Below, one piece after another: positions 1-11,699 of a stretch of DNA of 64,000 bases. The DNA comes from Melieria omissa (Eukaryota > Arthropoda > Insecta > Diptera > Ulidiidae): positions 100,917,536 through 100,981,535 of the forward strand of contig OZ020267.1 of NCBI GenBank assembly GCA_963971225.1, read 5' to 3'. Both the position numbers and the translations under genes were made by a program. The notes below the pieces were generated by a model. The model saw only the letters and a list, made by a program, of their open reading frames with translations, was not told the DNA's origin and made no database searches. Each line of letters starts with the position of its first letter. Positions within the stretch are counted from its first letter, which is position 1.

Positions 1-1760
1 GATTGATTGTGTTTTAATGTAATGTTTTATGATGTAATGAAGCGTGAATGGAATAAAAAAGTAACCACAATGTTTTCTTTTTGGAAAAAATGTTTCAAAT
101 TTGCTATTTAATAAAAATCCTTTTAAACGCATGGTACTTTTTTGTCGATTGTTAGTGAAGCCATTTAATTCTTCCTAGATTCAAAAATTTAAACCTTTGA
201 GTGCGTAAACTCCCACCAATTGAAATGTTGCTCGTGTGGAACAAAAATATCAAAAGTATTTTGGCCGGAAATTTATATTATACAAAAATGTTTATTTCTG
301 TATTTTACCGTTTATCAATTCTACATTTTTTTGACAATTTTTGCGATTGCGTCTGATATATCTGCAATATCAGCTTCTCTTGTATGCTCGCCATTTGGTG
401 TGGCAAGCGGCCTTTCCGCTTTCGTATTATTGTATTATTTAAATTGTATTTTTTCTTTAAATTTCCTGTTTGTATTTTGCTATTGTATGAACGGCGTTGC
501 GTTGCGGCAACAAGGTGTTGACAAACGGAAGTTGGCTTATCCTGCACGCCAAACACCCCCAACGCCCTCTGCAAATCAGCCCAAGGCCATTCGTCAAAAT
601 GTGCGCTCCATTGCGAACAGTCTTGTTGTTGGTGTTGTATTTTGTTGAATTGTAGCGCCAAAGTGCGCACTCATTCAGCCATACAGGAATATGAAAAGCA
701 TTTGTAAACATACGAGCGTGAGTTGCCACATTTTTCACAGAAAGTTTGCAACATGTGTAAATATCACACACAATGAGCACAACGTTTTTGTTTTTTTTTA
801 CGAGGACAGAAAAAAGCGAAACTTTGTTATTCAATGCTGCTGCTACGATGTAAGTATTAAAACTTTTGTGTGATATTTTTTTCATATATAAATAAAATAT
901 ACGAGAAATTACAACAACAATATTGACTGAGGAACGCACAAAGTTGATTTTGCTTTGTACCTCAAAACACGGCAGCAACATTGCAAAAATATCTATCAGA
1001 GAGACAACTTCTTCAACAGATTTTTTTGCTACTTTATTAAAAGATTTGGGTTAATTAAAGCTAACCTTTCCTTTCCATTAAGAAACAATGCAATACTTCG
1101 CACTATTAGGAGCTCTTGTACACTGGCATTTATAAAAAAGCGCCACTCAACACTTGAACGCACTCGACAATGAGATAATTCATCAGAATGTCATTGATAT
1201 TGTGTTGCTTTTTGCTTGTGTTGCTAACTTCGTGGCTTAATGAAAAAATTGATTAATTTGGGGAATACGTGCGTCGAGTTAAGAGGTTTGAGTAGCTTCA
1301 CCAGCCAACCACTCGCACCCCTCTACGCTGTCCGCAATCTAACTATGCGCACGAAAGAGACCAGCCGTGATTGACTGACACTAAAGCGAGTAAAAGCATT
1401 TCAACTGGTCAGTGTCGTCTTATTTATATTTTACATAAGTTCAGTTAATTCATTTTAAGGAATTTTCTTTTCTTTAGTAAACGTATGTAACCACTTAACA
1501 CAATAACACATCACCTCTGAATATTGGAACAACCACTTCAAAACCGAGGCACTCAAAGATCTTCTAAGACGATTAGGCAAGCAGGTGTAATTAGCTGAGG
1601 GTGATGGTAACTCATGGAGCCCCAGTGGAGTACACAGGATTTCACTTTGGGGAGGTTTCGTACACAAATTTTGAACTAAATACCCCTCGGATCCGTACAA
1701 GTATTTTTGACAAACTTGAGCAGAAATCTCGGACCTGTCGATGACAGCAAATGTAAATTA
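1..1760. other. AT-rich intergenic DNA, no gene seen
   Basis: Open frames here are short, overlap on both strands and often lack an ATG. None resembles a family I recognise. I see no RNA gene or transposon end before the mariner that starts at 1763. Confidence 0.5.
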
Positions 1761-1762
1761 TA

Positions 1763-1790
1763 CCTTGTGACCGAAAAGTTTCCGGAAATT
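1763..1790 (+). repeat. Left terminal inverted repeat of the 946-bp mariner
   Basis: Pairs with 2681-2708. Bases 1765-1790 are a perfect reverse complement of 2681-2706; the next pair differs and the outermost base matches. TA lies directly outside. Confidence 0.93.
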
Positions 1791-1937
1791 CTCATTTAAA
1801 ATTCGCGCGCTATATATTTTTCGATATTTTAAGTTTCTGTAGGTTGGTAGCACTGTCCTTAATTACTATGCCAAAAATGAGCGCGATCTGTCAGACAATT
1901 TGTTTACGGCAGCTGTTGAAACCAGTTCACCTCAGTA

Positions 1938-2660
1938 GTGCGTTGCGATTTTGTTGAGAATTTTCTTCAAAATGAGTACCGTGAACAGGTCTCTTTGGAC
2001 GTGCTTGATCGTGCCAATTCCGATCCAACTTTCATGGAACGCATCATAACTGGTGACGAGACATGGGTCTACGAGTACGACATGCAAACAAGCCAACAAT
2101 CATCGGAATGGAGAGGAAAAGACGAGCCGAAACCGAAAAAACCACGCCAAAGTCGCTCGAAAATCAAGGTAATGCTGTTTGTTTTCTTCGATATTCGTGG
2201 TGTGGTGCATCATGAATTCGTCCCTGAAGGGCAAAGAGTCGGTAACGACTATTATTTGACTGTTTTAAGACGTTTGCGTGAAAATATCCGCCGTCAACGG
2301 CCTCAATTGTGGAAGGATAATTCATGGATTTTTCATGACGATAATGCTCCCTCGCACCGGGCCAACATTATCAACGATTTTAAGGCCAAACATTCAATAA
2401 ATACCATCGAACAGCCACCGTATTCACCTGATCTTGCACCGTGTGACTTTTTCCTGTTTCCCAAACTCAAATTACCACTCAGAGGAACGCGTTTTGAATC
2501 CATAGAAGACGTAAAACAGAATTCGCAGAGGGAACTCAAAGCCATACCGGAAAGCGCCTATAAAAAATGTTTTGATGATTGGAAGAAACGTTGGCATATG
2601 TGTATCGCTTCTAATGGAGCATATTTTGAAGGAGATAAAATAAATATTGATGAAGATTAA
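1938..2660 (+). pseudogene. Mariner transposase, N-terminus deleted, catalytic domain open
   Basis: The 240-codon frame encodes the C-terminal two thirds of a mariner transposase, the enzyme that cuts and rejoins the element at its inverted repeats. All three catalytic aspartates are visible: TGDETW, the second D of HDDNAPSH, and the last D of YSPDLAPCD. Thirty-four residues separate the last two, giving the DD34D signature. The frame has no ATG at its start; the first methionine is about 33 codons in (MERII). Around 100-120 N-terminal residues, including the helix-turn-helix, are missing compared with usual mariner proteins of about 345 residues. The product cannot bind its ends, so this is a pseudogene despite the long frame. 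Clade within mariner is not resolved. Confidence 0.92.
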
Positions 2661-2680
2661 GAAATTTGCGTTTTATTTAA

Positions 2681-2708
2681 AATTTCCGGAAACTTTTCGG
2701 TCACAATG
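2681..2708 (-). repeat. Right terminal inverted repeat of the 946-bp mariner
   Basis: Reverse complement of 1763-1790 with one mismatch; TA follows at 2709-2710. Confidence 0.93.
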
Positions 2709-2710
2709 TA

Positions 2711-5700
2711 TAGTGTAGCGTCAAGTAGAATAAGAAAAAATAATGCCTGTAGATTTAATCGACCAAACTTCATATATTATCACATCAACCGCCACTGTAA
2801 CTCTGTGTTGCACTGTCAACTAAATTTTACAAATCCTCGTTGCAGACCCGAGAAATCCTGTCAATGATGTCAAAACCAAACTAATTTTCTTTACAAATAG
2901 CTGAATGCTTGATGAACACTAACCTGCTCAGTAAATCCTTTGTTAATCTCTGGTTATCTCTCTCATGGTTATCAAGGTAGACAGGAGTGGCTGCGCCAAG
3001 GTCACGAAATCTACAAGGTAATCGGTACTTTAATATATCACGCATCACAGATCTTGTAAAGAAGACTATTTCTTAAACGAATGAAATCTGCCTTTAGAGG
3101 AGAGAAACCGTATGTCTATGAACTGGAACTTTTCCAACAACCTATGGCTATGCTCCTCATGTGTTGTTGACTATTCTCACACTTGATCAGAGAGCCTTAA
3201 AGACTTATATGGTTGTAGGGTTCCTCACCATATCACTGTTATATGTTTGAATTAGGTAAATTTTGGCTCCGTGGGTATGCAGGATTGCCTCAGATTTGTG
3301 TATAGGACAATCGAAAACTGTTCTGTCAATGTTCATTCAGCCAATATCATCGTAAAACAGATGGGCGGTATAGCACTGAAACACCAGAGGCTTTTAGTTC
3401 TGAATTTGTTGTGTAACACTGTTGCATATTCGTGAAACAAGAGGTCATTCATAGTATAAACATCGAATCAGTCAGTGAAAACTTAGTATGCCATGTTACA
3501 ATGAATAGCCTCTAGTTTTGCGTTTCTATAATCTTTTGGATGGGTCTAGGCAAAAGTGTTTTTTTGTTGCACAGTATTATATGTTATCCTTGCATTCTTT
3601 AGAACCAGATTCCATGTTCATAATCTAATTGCAGCAGAGTAGATGCTGCTTCTTAGTTATACAAGATCTATGAAGCGACCTCGAATCTGATTGTAGCGAA
3701 CACAAGGCAGAACAGAACAGAAAGAAGAACAAGATTTATAATCTTAGACAATAATTTTGGGTAGTCTCGATATAATTTTGGCTCCTTAGGTATGCAGCAT
3801 CGACGCGGATTTGTATGCGAATCAACCGAACAATGCATTACGAGCCAGAAACTTGTTCTCCTCTTGCTGCCAATTAAGCATCCTGAAGGTATGGTTTCCA
3901 CTGTGTACGAGTGGGTTGTGTGGGGAAAAACCTTAACATAAACACATTTCTTTCAAAAACCTATAGAAAAACTCTAACTAAATAAGAATCCTGTGTCCTC
4001 GCTGCTCCACGAAGTAGTTTTAACTTAATGTGTCACTTTTCTCAATTCTTTTTTTCACAATTTTTTTCACCTTTCGTGCCCAAAAGATTTGTATTGAACA
4101 GAATGCTTAAAAGCCTCAATTATATTAAAAAGCACCTTTGAATACGTTACCTGATTTGGTTGTTTCTTACCTTCTGAAAAGTAGGAGCAATCCCTTGACG
4201 AAAACCAATGTAGCGTCGTTGACAGCACACGAAATTTTGCGTATTCGATTGGTCCAGCACAACGTTTTTATTTAAGTTTCCATTTAGTATTTTTGCCACG
4301 CTCCATAATGGTGTTTCGTGTATGTCTAATTTTATTGGTGTAAAAATCATTTACAGTCTAAAGTGTGACATTGTTAAAATCTGATAAATACCGTTAAAAG
4401 TGATGAAAACTATGAACAAAATATGAAAATAATAGGATGAAACACTTCACCGTTAAATTGCCATGTCGATTCTTTTGACGGTCTCACATACAGACGATAA
4501 ATAGTATCGTGTAATACAAATATTTACTCTTCCTTCTGTGTTAATTCAAAATCAATACTAATTTTTAGTGTATCCCAAAGCTTTATTCAAAGAATTTTAA
4601 TGTCCATTGCCATTCCCACGAAGCACCTTTCTCTAGAACCCTTCCACTTTCGTCACATGGGTGAACGTTAGCGTTCACTTTAAATCGAATTTTTAACGCT
4701 CTCATTAGCATTTAATTCGGGTTTAGAAACTGATTAAAATTTGATTTTAAAGGTTACATAAATTTTTGAAAAAAGGTCATAAAGTTTCTAGTATGCGGTC
4801 ATTTACGGTATTTCCATTGCTTGCTTGAAAGGGGAGAAAACTATTAGAGGGTGAAAACTAAAGCTTTCAACTATGGACATTCCAGGCCTTTCCATACGAG
4901 GTGCGGCACTGCAAACGAGCACAACATGCAATGTTTATGAATAAATTTGAAATAAAAATGAAGTAGAACCATTGCAATTTTGTACATAAAACGAAGGATA
5001 GCTTCATAATGCTTTAGCCGGTACATACCCATATTTGTTCCGGGGTAAGAACAAACAGTATTCAAATGCATTTTGGAAGCAATGTTGCATGTTTCACGCT
5101 GACATAGAGTCATGAAAAAGACTTAATTGCTTTGGGGTGCACTGATAAGGGTTGAATAAATGTTGAATATTTTGGGTGGGACTCCAAAAACAATTTTGGT
5201 AAAGTCAACAACAAGGCTCAGTGCATTAGCTAATGAAAAATATACGCAAAGACCATTGTACCAATGTCTTTTGCTGGATAGTTAGGAGTTACTAAGGATA
5301 AGAATAATAGAAAACAACCCCTGAGAAAAAAATTGTCTTACAAGAACTTTCTTAACAGTTTTTTTAACATTAGTTTTACAAATTGAAATCTTTCTATAAA
5401 GAACTTAAGAAGATTAGGAACAGGTAAAAGCTAGTCAAAGAGAACCGAAGAATAGTCAAGGAATATGGAAAAGAGCTCTGTTCAACACGCATCTTCAACT
5501 TCTCGCAAACGCTGGAACAGAAATAGTAAACTTTAGTGTCCCCGTACTAAAGACAGAATTAACGTTTTCGGCCATCAATGATTCGCATTCGACCAGTTAC
5601 TGTCTTATCATTTTTCTTATCAGAAGACTTAAAAATCTTCTTTCTAACTGGAGAAAAGTCTATCGGCTACGCTGACTAAGTTTATCCAAATGAACAACTA

Positions 5701-5780
5701 TTTCCCAGCTATCCAATTTTCTCTCTTGACGAAACGAAAGAGGAAATCCATAGTGCAGGTGGATGTTTAAAATAGTTAAA
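2711..5780. other. Intergenic DNA, no gene; weak diverged direct repeat
   Basis: No convincing coding region. A diverged direct repeat, recognisable by TTTTGGCTCC followed by GGTATGCAG, occurs near 3263 and 3776 and suggests old repeat debris. I cannot assign it to a family. Confidence 0.4.
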
Positions 5781-7530
5781 CTGAGCTCAAGATATTTGAG
5801 AAGTGCATCTAAAGGTTAAAGTACACATGAATATGGAAACAAAGTTTTTGCAAAGGAAATTCTGAAGAATGAAATTATGGATAAAATTGTAGGGACTTGA
5901 TTTTGAAAGCGGCTCTGAAGATACAAGTTAAGCTGAGGGTTGAAATGGGCCTAAAGAAAAGCGGGATCTAAGATAGAAGCGTACTTTAGAAGGTAAATGT
6001 GAATCTGAAGATAAGTGGACCTTAAGGCAGAACAGCACCTAAAGGTAGAAGCGAATCTGAAGTTGGAAAGACCTATAACTGTGGAAAGACTTTACATATA
6101 ACTTGACTTTGGAAGCGAATTTTAAGGCATAAGCAAACCCTACGGTGAAAGTTTACATACGATGCCTAAAATGTGTTTTAAGATGAGGTATCCTAAGGTA
6201 GGAGACGGACAAGGGTAGAAGCGTATTCGAAGATACAACTTGAGCTGAGGGTTCAAATGGCCCTAAAAAGAAGCAAATAAGCAGACCCTAAGGTAGATGA
6301 GGACCTAAAGGTAGAAGCGAATCCGCAGCTAAAAATTGTGGAAAGACTTTAAGAATTTGAAATTGAAAGCAGATTTTACAGTACAAGAGAAGCTGAGAGT
6401 CAGGGTGGACCTAAACATAAGCGAACCCTAAGGTAGAAGTGAACTTACGACACCTGAAATCGAACTGAAGATAAACGGACCCTAAGGTAGAAAACAGCCT
6501 AATGGTAGAAGCGAATTTGAAGATACAAGTTGAGCTGAGGGTTCAAATGGCCCTAAAAAGAAGCGGACCCTAAGATAGAAGCGTACTTTAGAAGGTAAAT
6601 GTGAATCAAGAGATAAGTGGACCTTAAGGTAGGTGAGGACCTAAAGGCAAAAGCGAATCCGAAGCTAGAAACTGTGGAAAAGCTTTAAGAATTTGAATTT
6701 GAAAGTATAAGAAAAGCTGAGAGTCGGAATGAACCTAAACATAAGCGAACGCTAAAGGCTTGATTACACGTAACGAGTCGAGTGACGAGACATCAAAATG
6801 GTACTTGGCCGAAAGAATAGGGATAGCGAGCAAAAGCGACGAGTTGTTCAAACGTATTTTGACACGTGGCGAGTCAGTTCGGTTTTACAATGCACAAAAT
6901 GAACTAAGCAACTCGCGCAATTAAACTCAACCGAGCGAAAAGTGGTGTGACGCATACCGCATGTCACGAGCGATTCCGCATGTGACGAGCGATTCCGGAT
7001 CGCTGCGAAAAAGAGAAAAATATAACTGTAAAGTAGTGGTCGCTCGGCCTAGCAAACAAAATGTGATTCTAGTGACCCTTACCGTTTAGACAAAACGAGT
7101 ACTCGTTAGAGTTGATGTCTCGTCGCTCTACTCGTTACGTGTAATCAAGCCTTAAGGCAGAAGAGCTTGACAGAAACTTAAAGCTACGCGGCCCCAACAA
7201 CAGAAGAGGAGCTGGAGATAAAAGCGAATCTGAACGTAGAAACGGTAGAAGGACTGTAGTGGACGCTAAGGTAGAAGACTACTTCTATGAAGCTACGCAG
7301 CCCCTACAACAGAAGAGGAGCTGGAGATAAAGCGAATCTGAAGGTAGAAACGATAGAAGGAGTGTAAGGACTTAAATTTGAAAGCTGAAAGAAGCTAAGA
7401 GTCTGAGTGAGCCTAAGCACAAGTGGACGCTAAGGTAGAAGAGTACAAGTTACTTGAAGGAAGAAGCACATTTTAAAGCAAAGCCGAAACTAGTACAGCG
7501 AAACTGAAAGTTGGAGCAAGTTTAAATTCA
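5780..7530. repeat. Degenerate AAGGTAGAAGCGAATCTGAAG minisatellite with ~300-bp higher-order period
   Basis: Short purine-rich motifs such as CCTAAGGTAGAAG, GCGAATCTGAAG and AGCTGAGGGTT recur dozens of times with many substitutions. The phrase GAAGATACAA...GAGCTGAGGGTT recurs at about 5928, 6230 and 6520, so a unit of roughly 290-302 bp made of smaller units has been copied. A further duplication of about 110 bp, marked by AACAGAAGAGGAGCTGGAG, occurs near 7195 and 7305. Weak traces continue to about 7900. The array is interrupted by the MITE at 6756-7152. There is no open frame through it. Confidence 0.8.
6756..7152. mobile_element. 397-bp MITE with long terminal inverted repeats, TAA target duplication
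   Basis: The first and last 39 or so bases are inverted repeats with two mismatches; each begins AGGCTTGATTACACGTAACG. TAA lies at 6753-6755 and 7153-7155, fitting the 3-bp duplication of PIF/Harbinger elements. The interior has no coding capacity and contains a small direct repeat (GACGAGCGATTCCG twice near 6966-6995). It landed in the middle of the surrounding minisatellite. The superfamily call is inference from the duplication length. Confidence 0.85.
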
Positions 7531-9959
7531 GAAGCGGAACTGAAGGTATAAGTGAACAAAAAAGTTGGACCAAACCTTTCTCAAGGTTAGGAAAGTGCAG
7601 TCCCCACTTGTACCCGGAATATCAAATGACCCCTTTTGAATTGCTTTGTACTTTGAAGGTCCCATCAGTCGTATCCCAAGCAAGCCAGTTCGACTTCCAG
7701 GACCGTAAGGAATCTTAACTTTAAGGTGAAAATTCCGTGCTTCTGCATAGTTAGTCAATGACCCAGGAAGTATGGTATTGATAGAAAGTTTACTTCAAGT
7801 AAAACGAACCTGAGTGCAGAAGCGTGTAGCCCTGAATGTAGAAGCATTAGAAGAAAATGTATGTATGAATGTATTTAGAAGCAGACCTGAAGGTAGAAGA
7901 GATGCATCCAATTTGGAGCTATCGAAACTGACAGAATTAGACCCAAGAAGAATTGGTCACCAAAAATTGAAGAACCAATTCTGTAAAGTCAAGCAAGTTC
8001 CATTGTTCAATAAGGTTGATTAGATATATAAATCGATAGTTTCATAAGCACAAATATCCACATTTCTCTTCCTTTCATTACAGAGACCACTACATCTGCG
8101 CCATGTATAGTCAAAAATCATAAAAATGTCAAACATTATACAATTTTAAGTAGCAACTTTAATTAGTACCTAATCTTGTCTAATATTCAATATTCACATA
8201 TATGTAGAAAATAAAATTTAACATTTAAGAAATCATTGTTTGATTTCCGCTCCCACTCTCGGCTAGTTATCCAACGAGTTTGACAACCACTTTACCATAC
8301 AAAGTAACAGGAAGTTGAGGCTTTTCAAATTTTAAACATTTTTTTGAAAACCTATTCCCCACTAATTGCTATGCGGCAACATTCAGCAAAGTTTCAACTT
8401 CCGTTGTCAAAAAATTTAATTACAAAAAAGCCCCAACTGAGAATGCAACTTAATTAATTTCTAACACCTATCATCCGCTCGGACTGAGTTGTAAATAACT
8501 GTTCGATGAACTTGCAACAGGTAACTGACGGCCTTTGTTTACAGCGCCATAAAATGTGCAGCACAACAACGTGCAGTCGTCGTTGGCGCTCGTCTCCAGC
8601 GCAGCTAATAACTTCCGTTCTAAAAGTAGAAATTTCTATGGAAATCTACTGGCAATCAGCCTGTTGCATTCTAAACTTGAAATTATGCTAATTCAATTAT
8701 GAGGAATTTATGCGCGACAAACCACGGCACACACCCCGAACGAAGCCGACCTTCACCGTGAACGCCAAGTCGACAGCTCGAGTCGAGTCTTCATGCGGTC
8801 GGTGGACAGCAAAGCGGCCGCTTTGGTCACCTGTCAGCCGTCGCCGTTGTTGGGTAACAGCCCAACACTGGGCCGGCCACATGAGACAAATGACAGCCAC
8901 AAAAGTAAACAACACAGTTGACAATGCAATAATCGACAATGCGTTTGAGCCGCTCTGCCGCAATCATAAATAGGCGCCGCTGAAGCCGTTGAAGCGTCGT
9001 CAAGACGCGTGTGCGACCGGGTGAGCCCGGCCAGAAATGCAACCAACAAATGCCAAATGCTAATTTATCATTTCTTTTATTGTTTTGAAAAATTTAATTC
9101 ACCAGCTGTAAGAAATTGTTGATATTTTGACTGGGTTGTGATTAAGTTGAATGGGTTTTCTGGGCAATTTTGTGCATTTCCGATTGAAATCAATTTCAAA
9201 TTCCATTCATCTTTAAAGTGTTGAGTTGACAATTATGGTATCGTTTTTGGAAAGAGAAGAAATCAAAAATGTTTGTAGTGATTACAAAGTGAGTAATGAA
9301 CTACAGACATGTCGCCTGTTAACTTCAGTCGTAAAGTTACTGTGCAAAATTTTAGATTCATAACTTTCTGCATATCTAAATGCTGTTGTTATTATTCAAA
9401 CGCCCAGAGCTAAACAAATGATTTTGAATGATAAAAAAATTGTAGCTCAGTGTAATCGTTTTCGATTAAACATTAGAAATTCGATTTCTTCTGTTCAACT
9501 CTAATCCTTTTGGATAGCGTAGTTGGTCCATGGTTTTTGAATCTGTCCTTCTTGGAGTACAAAGAATTTTTCCGAACCCACTAGTGGGCAGCCAAAATAG
9601 TTTTTCATTATCTCTGTAGCTGATTAGCTTTCCAACCTAAAACTACTGACGTTGGGAAAGCCTCTTTTTCCAAATCTAGGTGAAGTCTCAAGCCTTCACA
9701 TACACAAAATAGACTTCTTTCTGAAGAAAACGAAATGGATATAACTTCGGCTAACTTATTCAATTTTCTATTACACTTCTTCTACTCAAAGGTTAACCAA
9801 GTTTTATTGGACCAATGCGCTCATTGTCGTTGATGAATTCAGTCGAATATCCTTTCGCCACTGTAATTTGTAATACCAACTAAATTGAGGGCGTAAAGCG
9901 CATTTTTTAACTACGGCCACTTGATCATTGCCATCAAGTCCCTCTAAGCTCAGGTATCC
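7531..9959. other. Intergenic DNA, no gene supported
   Basis: A GC-rich patch at about 8700-9050 has overlapping open frames on both strands, but none resembles a known protein and none has splice or codon evidence. The remainder is AT-rich and featureless. Confidence 0.4.
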
Positions 9960-9972
9960 ATCAGGTAACTCT

Positions 9973-10240
9973 TTCTTACTTACTTAGCTGGCGCTACAAC
10001 CGTTTATCGGTCTTGGCCGAATCCAAAAGAGCGCGCCAGCCGGTTCTGTCCTGTGCTTGCTGGCGCCAGTTGGAGATTCCAAGCGCCGACAGGTTCTGCG
10101 ACACTTGGTCTTTCCAACGTAGATGAGGACGTCCTCTTCCGTGGCGTCCACCTGAGGGTACCGTCTCGTAGACTCGCCTTGCCGGAGCACCTTCAGGCAT
10201 ACGGGCAACATGGCCAAGCCACCGCAACCGCTGTATTTTT
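9973..10240 (-). mobile_element. 5'-truncated RTE-type non-LTR retrotransposon, 3' end only
   Basis: The minus strand encodes the last ~77 residues typical of RTE-type reverse transcriptases: LRWLGHVARMP near the start, then GRGRPHLRWKDQV, then NWRQQAQDRTGWR and a stop. After the stop comes a short 3' tail ending in TAAG repeats (GTAAGTAAGAAAG on the minus strand). The insert is flanked by a 13-bp duplication with one mismatch: ATCAGGTAACTCT at 9960-9972 and ATCAGGCAACTCT at 10241-10253. This shows target-primed integration of a severely truncated copy. The frame is open, so the insertion is not ancient. Confidence 0.88.
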
Positions 10241-10253
10241 ATCAGGCAACTCT

Positions 10254-10619
10254 ACTGACCCAAAATATTGCTTCTGGTTCCACAGGAAACCCAACAAATA
10301 GATAAGAGCATCGAGTTTCTAAGAGGAAGCGAATCAAAATGAACTCATCCAGGTCTCCTAGTAGAAGTGTATGGCAAACAGACCTCTTCTCTAACTTAAC
10401 CTAACTCTCCCTAACCTAAACTAACATGACTCCATTGAATTGGAACCACCCAGTTTATTTGGGAGATTGCGGCAATTTATTACTACTGGGATGAATGCAT
10501 GGATGTGAGGCAAGCCGAGAAAGTGAACCCTAGAAGGTCCAATTTCTTAACCACTCAAGCTAAGTAGCCCATTGTTCTTAAGGCTCAACTAAGAAAAGGA
10601 AATTTAAGTGTGGGATACA
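10254..10619. other. Intergenic spacer, no gene
   Basis: Nothing coding. A few CCTAA-like words at 10391-10425 are too irregular to be a telomeric array. Confidence 0.4.
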
Positions 10620-10995
10620 AGAAAGAAAGAAAGTGCTAGGAAGGGGATCTCTTTCTGCAGGGAGGGGATGTTCTTCCTCTACGAATTTTGTGGATTCTTT
10701 AATGAATCTGATGGAAAGAGGTAAGGGAGGAAGAAAAAAATAAATTGAGAATGAATTAACGAAAGAAAAAAGAAGTGGAAAGGAGGTTATCCCTTCCTGC
10801 AGGGAGGGGCACGAATTTCCTGGATTTTTTAATGAATCTGATGGAATGATAGAGGAAAGGGAAGTAAAAATAAGAAATTAAGATTGAAAGAAAGAAAGAA
10901 AGTGGTACTGAGGGATCTCTTTCTGCAGGGTGGTGATGATCTTACTCCACGAATTTCCTGGATTCTTTAATGAATCTTAGGAGATCACTCAGAGA
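10620..10995. repeat. Three-copy degenerate tandem repeat, unit about 130-140 bp
   Basis: Each unit contains a TTTCTGCAGGG-type box, then an ACGAATTT box and GGATTCTTTAATGAATCTG, then a purine-rich GAAAGAAAG stretch. The ATTCTTTAATGAATC core recurs near 10693, 10825 and 10962. Confidence 0.75.
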
Positions 10996-11199
10996 GAAGG
11001 GAAGGGAAAATAACTGATAACATTTGAACCCAAAATGCGTAATCTTCGTTCTAGTGAAGGCGGAACATACACAAAGAAATTGCTCAGTGCTATCTACCTC
11101 CTCCAGACAAGATGTTCGACCCCAATGGTTGGGGTGGTGTGATTAGTCCAACCATCTAGCGTAGATCTTTCTTCCATGGACTCAGAAGGAATACTCCTG

Positions 11200-11495
11200 C
11201 CTTCTTGTTCGGGCTTAACACAAAATATTTGACAATCCTACAGCTTTTGAAACTAGACCAACGCTTCCTATGTAATCTGCGTACATAGTATTTAATCCAA
11301 GGGTATACAACCCTGATCCACAGTTAGCCAATTAATCTGCATTTTCGTTACCTTGAACACCACAGTATCCTGGAATACAGATAAGTTTTAGCTTATTATG
11401 TTCTGCAACAGACCTAAGCTTTATCTTACATTCTTCCATAGTCTTCGAAATTATTCACGCGTTCTTCAGAGCCTTAAGTATAGTCTGACTGTTAC
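11200..11495 (-). pseudogene. RNase H domain remnant of a non-LTR retrotransposon
   Basis: On the minus strand an interrupted frame reads SNSQTILKALKNA, a stop, then KTMEECKIKLRSVAEHNK, LKLICIPGYCGVQGNENAD, a stop and LANCGSG. This matches the RNase H domain carried by I/LOA-type non-LTR elements: the SDSQ motif (first D changed to N here) and the PGHxGxxGNExAD motif. Two in-frame stops and loss of a catalytic aspartate show it is dead. No matching reverse transcriptase was found next to it. The similarity is judged by eye. Confidence 0.65.
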
Positions 11496-11699
11496 TTCAG
11501 ACTCTCATATGTTTTCCGGCCACTTCTTTTCGATTATCCATGCTTCAGAATGGCAAAGATCTTCGACTGGAAGACGCTTGAAAGCCCACCTAAATCATTT
11601 CTACTTAGTGTTGAGGTGGTCGAGTAGGCTTCCAGCGTCTTTAGAACAATTTGACTATAGTAAAGTGTATTCAAACCTATAGTGGATTCACTATATTAC

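Larger units (their letters stand above)
1763..2708 (+). mobile_element. Internally deleted mariner element, 946 bp, with TA target duplication
   Basis: The ends are inverted repeats of 28 bp with one mismatch, at 1763-1790 and 2681-2708; the inner 26 bp are identical. The element is bordered by TA at 1761-1762 and 2709-2710, the Tc1/mariner target duplication. A full mariner is about 1.3 kb, so roughly 0.35 kb is missing. The loss lies between the 5' leader and the coding region and removes the N-terminal DNA-binding part of the transposase. The well-kept ends and long open frame suggest a fairly young copy. It could still be moved by a transposase made elsewhere. Confidence 0.93.

Noticed and set aside
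8700..9050. GC-rich patch with overlapping open frames on both strands
   Set aside because: Frames are open in several phases at once, as expected from composition, and the peptides show no recognisable domain.
10391..10425. CCTAA-like words resembling the insect TTAGG telomere repeat
   Set aside because: Too few and irregular; flies lack this telomere repeat and the flanks are ordinary.
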